A stretch of DNA of 10,708 nucleotides from Thermoplasmata archaeon. Lineage in GTDB: Archaea > Thermoplasmatota > Thermoplasmata > Thermoplasmatales > Thermoplasmataceae. The DNA lies in contig JAJYDZ010000026.1 in NCBI GenBank assembly GCA_021790415.1, positions 1-10,708 of the forward strand. Direction: 5' to 3'. The notes under the pieces are model-generated. The model was not told the origin of the DNA. It saw only the letters and a list, made by a program, of their open reading frames with translations, and ran no database searches. A program made the translations under genes and the position numbers. Below are positions 6,086-10,708 of this stretch, piece after piece (within the stretch, counting starts at the first letter, position 1; each line of letters opens with the position of its first letter).

Positions 6086-7087
6086 ATGAAGCCTCCGAGT
6101 ATCTCTGTCATTTTGATATCTAGTAAAAGAAAAAACTTCATCCTTCAAGCTTTGAATTCTCTCGCAAACCAAACAATGTCGAGGGAGAGATTTGAAATAA
6201 TCTGCGTTAAAAACTTTACTGACCAAAATTTAGATCAAGAAATAATGCGGTATTCTAACGCAGTGATAAATTCTAATGACTTAAGATATGGTATTAAGGT
6301 CTCAGAGGCCATACTTGTGTCAAAGGGGGAAATAATATGTTTCCTCGATGATGATGATATGTTTAGTCACGATAAGCTAGAAAGAGTAAGTCTAATATTT
6401 AGTGAAAATCCTCAACTGAATTACTACCATAATGGCAGAACCACGGACCACGAAGAGTTTCTAAACCAAGGAAGCCGAAAATCAAAAGTAGGAAATTCAC
6501 GTGTACTAAACTTGGAGAAGCCAAATTTTAATGAAACCTTATCCTTTTTCAGACTTTATCCAGATTTCAATTCAAGTTCAATATCAATTAGACGCAAAGT
6601 TCTTGATGGAAAGATCGGCCATTTGAAAAATTTGATAATGCATCCGGACACATTTTTTTTATTCTGTGCATTAGAAACAGAAGGTATTTTGATTGAGGAT
6701 CCAAAGTTATTGACATTTTACAGGTTGCACCAGAGTACTACCAATGATTTTCATCAGAATATTGATGACTTTTATTCTAACAAATTCCACTATTATGAGA
6801 GCACTAATGGGGACTGGAAAGTAATTACTTCAATACTTAAAAAAGAGGTCAATCTGAAATTATGCAGATGCGAAATGGTCCACAATGCTTTCTTGAGGGG
6901 AATATTCAATAAAGACATAAGTTCAAAGGATATGTTTAAACTCACCAATGACTTTTTTAAATGCATCTATGTGAGAAAAATAATGAATATGATTATCCTC
7001 CTAATAATTGGGTATCTCATTACGTTTTTTCCAAGGACAGGAAGGAGATTTTACTATAACATGAGTATAAGATTTTTTTCGAGATGA
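6086..7087 (+). CDS. GT2 (GT-A fold) glycosyltransferase with C-terminal membrane anchor, paralogue of the 4916-5923 gene
   Basis: A 333-residue protein arranged exactly like its divergent neighbour: an N-terminal GT-A domain starting ISVILISSKRKNFIL (6-20), FEIICVKNFTD (36-46), FLDDDD (86-91), then SSSISIR (163-169), HPDTFFLFCALETEG (186-200) and LTFYRLHQSTTN (209-220). A hydrophobic helix at about 299-316 is followed by a basic/aromatic tail, matching the neighbour's anchor. The shared VKNF(A/T)D block and equal length show duplication followed by strong divergence, so the two likely act on different donors or at successive steps of one glycan. It ends ten bases before the convergent stop of the DUF2079-type gene, leaving almost no space for a terminator. 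The ATG at 6086 is well placed just before the first strand. Confidence 0.88.
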   Translation: MKPPSISVILISSKRKNFILQALNSLANQTMSRERFEIICVKNFTDQNLDQEIMRYSNAVINSNDLRYGIKVSEAILVSKGEIICFLDDDDMFSHDKLERVSLIFSENPQLNYYHNGRTTDHEEFLNQGSRKSKVGNSRVLNLEKPNFNETLSFFRLYPDFNSSSISIRRKVLDGKIGHLKNLIMHPDTFFLFCALETEGILIEDPKLLTFYRLHQSTTNDFHQNIDDFYSNKFHYYESTNGDWKVITSILKKEVNLKLCRCEMVHNAFLRGIFNKDISSKDMFKLTNDFFKCIYVRKIMNMIILLIIGYLITFFPRTGRRFYYNMSIRFFSR

Positions 7088-7097
7088 TAAATGGTGG

Positions 7098-9179
7098 TCA
7101 CGCATTTGTTTGTTGCAAGGTAATCTTATTCAAAAATGCTGTACCACTAAAATCTCCATAACCTCTAAATTCAACGGCAGTAACTGGCAAAATAATTTTA
7201 ATCGTGGTGGAAACGGTGAAAAATTGCTGAGTACTAGAATTTGTAATATTTTTTTGATAAATAACGCTTGTTCCTCCGCTTGAGGAAATATCTATCGTTA
7301 AAAAATCTGAGATGCTAAAATTCTCAATTCCTACGTTAAAGCTAACACTATACGTACCTGGCAGGAGTGGAATATACGGCCCATTCCAAATGAATGAGCC
7401 GTTTACCTCACTTGCTTCTATGCTTCCGTTTTTAAGATACCTGCCAGAATCTAATTTAAGAGAATTTGGATAAAATGTCTTATTTATGTATCTCATATAA
7501 ACAGGGCTACCATTATACCCTTTTTTGATGGCAAGAATGGCACCTCCTTCAGCATAGATGCCATATGTGTGGTTGCCCAAATCCCTGTTAATTAGTGATG
7601 ATATCGACGGTTCCTTGCCATATGAAGAAAATATCCAAGGGCTGGAATAATCTCCTATTATGAACTGGAAATTATTGGCTGTTGTATTATTAACCCCTGG
7701 AGACCAAGGTGTGGAAAAGGAATTCGAGAATAACGAGAAAAATGGAAAAAGGTTGTTTTGAGTCAATATTGTTGAAGACCTCGGTATGTTATTTGATAAG
7801 AATTGCACAGTCTGGCTTGATTGACCAACATGGGGATTATGGTATGTGGAGAAGGCATCTACTGGCTTGTAAAGTGGAGAAGAAGAAATTGGATCAACGC
7901 TGGCAGAGATTAATCCCCCAATTATTAATAGTACCAAAAGTGTATAGATGGTGATTTTCCAGTTCTTTTTCGCAAGCCTTTTGTTTCCAAATTTTTGAAT
8001 GAATTGCGGCATTAAAACAACTGAAATGGTGGATGAAACGTAAATTGCAGGTAATAGCATTGCAGGATACTGATATCCCAATGCATAATACGCTGTGTTT
8101 GTCGATAGAAATGAATATAAAAAGTAAGGTATGGAAGTAAGAAGTGTTAGTGGTGAGAGGAAAGATAAAAAGCCTGTGCTCCCAAAGCCATAGAAAATAA
8201 AAGTCAACTTCTGCATGTAATTTTGTGATAGGAGAGAATAAACAGCCGCGGGATTAGTAAATAAACCGAAAATTAAACCAGATACTGAATTAAAACCTCC
8301 AACCTCACCAGTCTGGAAAGTCAGATCGAGTACGTGGGAACCAGCAATAATGGATTTTAAATACCCGGCCAGGGTTAGATATAGAATAAGTGACGCAAAA
8401 CTTACCAATATTAGAACTGGGTTAGATAATCTCTTTCTGGACGCTGGCGTGCCATCTTCACCCGGAGACCTATTTCTTACATGATGTCCGAAATAGAATT
8501 TCGCCAGCAAGTATTCAGTTAGAATAACTGTCGCAGCAATGAACACAAAATTCGAGTGAAGTGATACTATAAATATCAGGGAAGCAACATTCAATACTTT
8601 TCTTCCACTAAAAAAAGCAAAAAAAGAAAGGAAGAAAAAGAACGGGAGAAAACTCATTATATGAAAATCAAAAAAAATCAAACCTTCCGTGAATGGAGAT
8701 ATATAATAAGTAATGACAAGCACCAATAGCAGCCATAATTCTAATCTGGTAGGCGATTTCACCAGTGAAAGAAATTCCCTACCAAATAAATAAAGGGGAA
8801 CTGCCGCAAAGCTAACAAAAAATGCCTGGAGAATCAAGAGAGTCAAAGGGCTTTGATGAAGCCAATAGAAAAAGAGAATTATAAATACGAAAGGGGAGAA
8901 ATGCTCCTGGAGTAAACTGAAACCGAGAAGGTTTGTAAAGAAAAGTTTGCCATGAAGAGTAGTGTACATTACTTGGCTCTCAAGTCCTAGGTCCCAGCCT
9001 GAAGCACTCAGGGAAAGCATCTTGAGGATTGAGTAAGCTGAGTACAGAATAGTAAATATTAAGGATAGAATGAGTACAATGCTGAGAAATGTGTCACCTT
9101 TGATATTATCTAAAGTTAACTTGAAACACTTGAATATATGGTGTTTTTCGATATTGGACGTTAATTTATTAGCTTTCAA
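7098..9179 (-). CDS. DUF2079 family membrane protein, GT-C-like, with sequon-rich outer domain
   Basis: A 693-residue protein. Residues 31-425 hold about ten or more hydrophobic helices. The block WDLGLESQ..YTTLHGKLFFTN (62-83), then EHFSPF (92-97) and SPLTLLILQAFF (110-121), is the signature of DUF2079, a family I believe is related to GT-C glycosyltransferases; D63 in the first outer loop is where GT-C enzymes keep their essential acid. YPAMLLPAIY (371-380) is a later conserved block. The last helix (about 407-426) is followed by some 265 soluble residues ending in a beta-rich, jelly-roll-looking segment (about 575-693). By my reading about ten N-x-S/T sequons lie between residues 497 and 649 and none before, which places the tail outside the cell. 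The start is TTG at 9179, directly after an in-frame TAA, and is supported by GAGGAG five bases upstream. A lipid-phosphosugar transferase role is inferred, not shown. Confidence 0.88.
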   Translation of the reverse strand: MKANKLTSNIEKHHIFKCFKLTLDNIKGDTFLSIVLILSLIFTILYSAYSILKMLSLSASGWDLGLESQVMYTTLHGKLFFTNLLGFSLLQEHFSPFVFIILFFYWLHQSPLTLLILQAFFVSFAAVPLYLFGREFLSLVKSPTRLELWLLLVLVITYYISPFTEGLIFFDFHIMSFLPFFFFLSFFAFFSGRKVLNVASLIFIVSLHSNFVFIAATVILTEYLLAKFYFGHHVRNRSPGEDGTPASRKRLSNPVLILVSFASLILYLTLAGYLKSIIAGSHVLDLTFQTGEVGGFNSVSGLIFGLFTNPAAVYSLLSQNYMQKLTFIFYGFGSTGFLSFLSPLTLLTSIPYFLYSFLSTNTAYYALGYQYPAMLLPAIYVSSTISVVLMPQFIQKFGNKRLAKKNWKITIYTLLVLLIIGGLISASVDPISSSPLYKPVDAFSTYHNPHVGQSSQTVQFLSNNIPRSSTILTQNNLFPFFSLFSNSFSTPWSPGVNNTTANNFQFIIGDYSSPWIFSSYGKEPSISSLINRDLGNHTYGIYAEGGAILAIKKGYNGSPVYMRYINKTFYPNSLKLDSGRYLKNGSIEASEVNGSFIWNGPYIPLLPGTYSVSFNVGIENFSISDFLTIDISSSGGTSVIYQKNITNSSTQQFFTVSTTIKIILPVTAVEFRGYGDFSGTAFLNKITLQQTNA

Positions 9180-9220
9180 TTATGCTCCTCTTGCTGGTAT
9201 TCAACTTGAAACTTAACCAT
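9176..9220 (-). CDS. Possible 14-codon leader ORF overlapping the DUF2079 start
   Basis: ATG at 9220 opens a frame encoding MVKFQVEYQQEEHN and ends at TGA 9178-9176, which shares two bases with the TTG start at 9179-9177. AAGGAG lies ten bases before the ATG (9236-9231). A ribosome finishing this peptide would stop exactly on the start of the large gene, so translational coupling is possible. Short frames occur by chance and the peptide resembles nothing I know. Confidence 0.25.
   Translation of the reverse strand: MVKFQVEYQQEEHN
9185..9190 (-). promoter_or_regulatory. Ribosome binding site that decides the TTG start of the DUF2079 gene
   Basis: GAGGAG on the minus strand stands five bases before the TTG at 9179-9177. 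It is the strongest Shine-Dalgarno-like sequence I noticed in front of a gene here. It matters because the frame has no ATG near its N-terminus and is closed by TAA immediately upstream. Confidence 0.6.
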
Positions 9221-9252
9221 ATTGCTAAAACTCCTTTTAATATGAATGCCCC

Positions 9253-9283
9253 TAATATAATACATACTATTCAAATTATATAA
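9253..9283 (-). promoter_or_regulatory. TATA-like boxes upstream of the DUF2079 gene
   Basis: Two boxes are visible on the minus strand: TTATATAATT (9283-9274) and TATTATATTAG (9263-9253). The first would start transcription near 9253 and give a leader containing both Shine-Dalgarno-like sequences and the short leader ORF. The second would start near 9232. The rest of the 175-base gap between this gene and the GT4 stop at 9355 is AT-rich and shows nothing else. Confidence 0.4.
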
Positions 9284-9354
9284 GAAAATTCTTAACAAAA
9301 GTTGGTCAGACAAAATAACCTAAACTACATTCTGTGACTTCTAATAACATCAAA

Positions 9355-10479
9355 TTAAACTCCAGTTAAAATTTCATTCAATTTTATTTTGGCATTTTCA
9401 AGAGAGAAGTATTTAGCACGTTCCATACAGCTTTCGGAGTCCATGCCAGTGAATTTACCTTTCCAGATAGATAAAGCTTTCTGCAAAAACTCATTTCGAT
9501 TATCAACTAGCCAGCCGGTTTTCTGGTCGATTATTGTCTCAGCTGGTCCCTGCTTATTATAGCTTAGCACAGGTGTACCATAGAACATTGACTCAAGTGG
9601 AACCCACCCAAATGGCTCTTCTGTGAAAGGAAAGGCAGTATAAAGGGCGTTTCGGTAAAGGATCGAAAGTTCACTTTCTTCAACATATCCTCTGAAATCA
9701 ACTTTCTGTTTTAATTTCCCCAGTGGTGTGCCAAAGGGAATCTTCGATCCAAAGGCGACTATTTTTATGCCCAACTTCACCATTTCCAAGAGAACTTCCA
9801 CTTCAATCTCCTTCCCTATATATGCCAGAACATAATCTTGTGTTGGAGCCGTATTCTCAAAGGTCAAAGAAGGGAATTCCTTTGGAACATGAAGGACTTC
9901 TTTCGAATAGAACTTTTTCCCCCTATAAGTTTCTTTCAAATAATCTGAGTTGTTGACAATCTTCTTAGTTAAATTCTTGTGGCGAGTCATCAATTTGTCA
10001 TCTAAAATTGTAATCACTGGCCCTAAGGTCTTGGCTAATATGGGGGCAATGGGATTAGCCTTCATCATTTGTAGGGTTTTTAAAGGCGGAGTTGCTTGAT
10101 TCCAGTAGAGATCTGAAGGGAGGGGTAAGGTATAGGCTAGATTAACAACCTTACTGTGGGCATTTACATCATGTGCCACTATAATTGAGGAGTTTCCTCG
10201 GAAAAGGGATTCAATGAGCCAAGATATTGCCCAGAGCATTGCTTCATTCCTCTCAAACATTTTATAAAGGAAACGCAAGGCAAGTTTTCTGTTGGACAGA
10301 GATATTGCGATGACATTAGGGGTTGAACGGAAATACTCCATTTTATCATTGGGGATAAATGGAGAAATTACTGTTGTTCCTTCGGAACCAACAATCTTCA
10401 AAACCATTTTTAGAAGGCTGAACTGTACTGAGTTTCTTGAAGACATTGGATCGCAAATTAATACTTTTTTATCCTTCAA
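9355..10479 (-). CDS. GT4-type glycosyltransferase (GT-B fold)
   Basis: A 374-residue protein with the two-domain GT-B layout. The C-terminal donor-binding domain is clear: VLAYIGKE (217-224) opens it, and FRGYVEESELSILYRNA (262-278) is the usual block before the active site. EEPFGWVPLESMFYGTPVL (287-305) contains the EX7E motif (E288 and E296) of retaining family 4 enzymes, and GPAETI..TGWLVD (311-326) completes it. The N-terminal acceptor domain (about 1-200) is poorly conserved, as is normal. VLICDP (6-11) is the first strand, which fixes the start close to the TTG at 10479; no in-frame ATG is better and a TGA lies immediately upstream. It has no membrane helix or signal peptide, so it is expected to work in the cytoplasm on the lipid-linked glycan. 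Donor sugar and linkage are unknown. Confidence 0.9.
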   Translation of the reverse strand: MKDKKVLICDPMSSRNSVQFSLLKMVLKIVGSEGTTVISPFIPNDKMEYFRSTPNVIAISLSNRKLALRFLYKMFERNEAMLWAISWLIESLFRGNSSIIVAHDVNAHSKVVNLAYTLPLPSDLYWNQATPPLKTLQMMKANPIAPILAKTLGPVITILDDKLMTRHKNLTKKIVNNSDYLKETYRGKKFYSKEVLHVPKEFPSLTFENTAPTQDYVLAYIGKEIEVEVLLEMVKLGIKIVAFGSKIPFGTPLGKLKQKVDFRGYVEESELSILYRNALYTAFPFTEEPFGWVPLESMFYGTPVLSYNKQGPAETIIDQKTGWLVDNRNEFLQKALSIWKGKFTGMDSESCMERAKYFSLENAKIKLNEILTGV

Positions 10480-10496
10480 TCATGGGGTGTATCCAT
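10476..10496 (-). CDS. Possible 6-codon leader ORF overlapping the GT4 start
   Basis: ATG at 10496 encodes MDTPHD and stops at TGA 10478-10476, which shares two bases with the TTG start at 10479-10477. The TATA-like box at 10517-10524 would start transcription close to this ATG. The arrangement copies the one in front of the DUF2079 gene, with similar start contexts (CATAATTGAAAG there, CATGATTGAAGG here). Its very small size makes chance likely. Confidence 0.2.
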   Translation of the reverse strand: MDTPHD

Positions 10497-10516
10497 ATAA
10501 GGGATAACACTTTTTT

Positions 10517-10524
10517 GTATAATA
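10517..10524 (-). promoter_or_regulatory. TATA-like box for the GT4 gene
   Basis: TATTATAC on the minus strand is centred about 41 bases before the TTG at 10479 and 24 bases before the ATG of the mini-ORF at 10496. It lies in the 148-base divergent intergenic region 10480-10627, which also must hold the promoter of the plus-strand gene at 10628. Confidence 0.35.
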
Positions 10525-10608
10525 TTCAATTCAGCAAGAGATTTTTGAGAATTAACGGAATATATTATTAAACTGGAACCGATCAGATCAAAAAGTTGAT
10601 TAGCCTTG

Positions 10609-10617
10609 TTATTTAAG
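10609..10617 (+). promoter_or_regulatory. TATA-like box near the start of the right-edge glycosyltransferase gene
   Basis: TTATTTAAG is centred about 15 bases before the ATG at 10628 and 24 bases before an in-frame ATG at 10637. The spacing suits a leaderless start at 10637 better than at 10628, so the first three codons of the annotated frame may not be translated. Confidence 0.25.
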
Positions 10618-10627
10618 TAGTTACTAT

Positions 10628-10708
10628 ATGAGAATCATGGAATCATTTATCCTCGAAGAATTTACAAGATTTGGAGGAGGGCAAACTGTTTTCGAGGAAG
10701 TGTATTCC
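10628..10708 (+). CDS. Probable GT4 glycosyltransferase, N-terminus only (cut by window edge)
   Basis: From ATG 10628 the frame is open for 27 codons to the window edge. It reads MRIMESFILEEF and then TRFGGGQTVFEE, a short first strand followed by a glycine-rich loop of the FGGGxxxF/V type. Many family 4 GT-B enzymes carry this at the end of the first strand in the acceptor domain. This, and the divergent position beside another GT4 gene, supports a glycosyltransferase, but only the first helix is visible. A start at 10637 is an alternative given the TATA-like box spacing. Donor and acceptor cannot be inferred. Confidence 0.6.
   Translation, partial: MRIMESFILEEFTRFGGGQTVFEEVYS

Noticed and set aside
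7709..7954. Plus-strand open frame inside the DUF2079 gene
   Set aside because: It is antisense to the well-supported membrane protein and shows no recognisable motif or start signal.
9176..9220. A frameshifted true N-terminus of the DUF2079 protein
   Set aside because: The TTG start has an ideal ribosome binding site and a sensible N-terminal tail before the first helix, and there is no homopolymer at the overlap to suggest a sequencing slip.
1..10708. CRISPR arrays, tRNA or rRNA genes, toxin-antitoxin or restriction systems
   Set aside because: I saw no regularly spaced repeats, no tRNA-like fold, and no motif of these systems. All sizeable genes fit glycan synthesis, except the IS remnant.

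Overview
The window looks like part of a cell-surface glycan (N-glycan, S-layer or capsule-like polysaccharide) gene cluster from a low-GC archaeon, most likely a member of the Thermoplasmata. The archaeal reading is an inference. It rests on TATA-like boxes about 20-30 bases before several starts, on starts with almost no leader, on frequent GTG/TTG starts, and on a DUF2079-type membrane protein, a family common in Thermoplasma/Ferroplasma relatives. No rRNA, tRNA, CRISPR array or other taxonomic marker is present, so the assignment is not firm.

Layout. 1-264 (minus) is the N-terminal part of a nucleotide-sugar epimerase/dehydratase that runs off the left edge. 265-1215 holds no intact gene. 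It contains a decayed DDE transposase remnant (minus, about 329-1013) ending beside a hairpin at 301-324, and an orphan plus-strand reading frame that looks like the tail of a lost gene (1018-1194). From about 1336 the glycan genes follow: a Wzx-type lipid-linked oligosaccharide flippase (plus), GDP-mannose 4,6-dehydratase (minus), a dolichol-phosphate-mannose-synthase-like GT2 (minus), a head-to-head pair of paralogous GT2 glycosyltransferases (4916-5923 minus and 6086-7087 plus), a large DUF2079/GT-C-like membrane protein with a sequon-rich outer domain (minus), a GT4 glycosyltransferase (minus), and the first 27 codons of another probable GT4 enzyme (plus, running off the right edge).

How they could work together (inference from families). 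The dehydratase makes GDP-4-keto-6-deoxymannose, a precursor of 6-deoxyhexoses. The DPM-like enzyme loads a sugar onto a polyprenyl phosphate. The GT2 and GT4 enzymes extend a lipid-linked glycan on the cytoplasmic face, and the flippase turns it outward. The DUF2079 protein may then act outside the membrane, either as a lipid-phosphosugar-dependent transferase or as a structural glycoprotein. No oligosaccharyltransferase (AglB) is visible here. Gene orientation flips repeatedly, so most genes appear to have their own promoter rather than forming one operon.

I see no defence system, toxin-antitoxin pair or other wholly new system. The most interesting points are the divergent GT2 paralogue pair, the one-sided sequon distribution in the DUF2079 protein, the mini-ORFs whose TGA stops overlap the TTG starts of two genes, the orphan C-terminal fragment beside the dead IS, and a perfect 14-bp palindrome next to the DPM-like gene's promoter.
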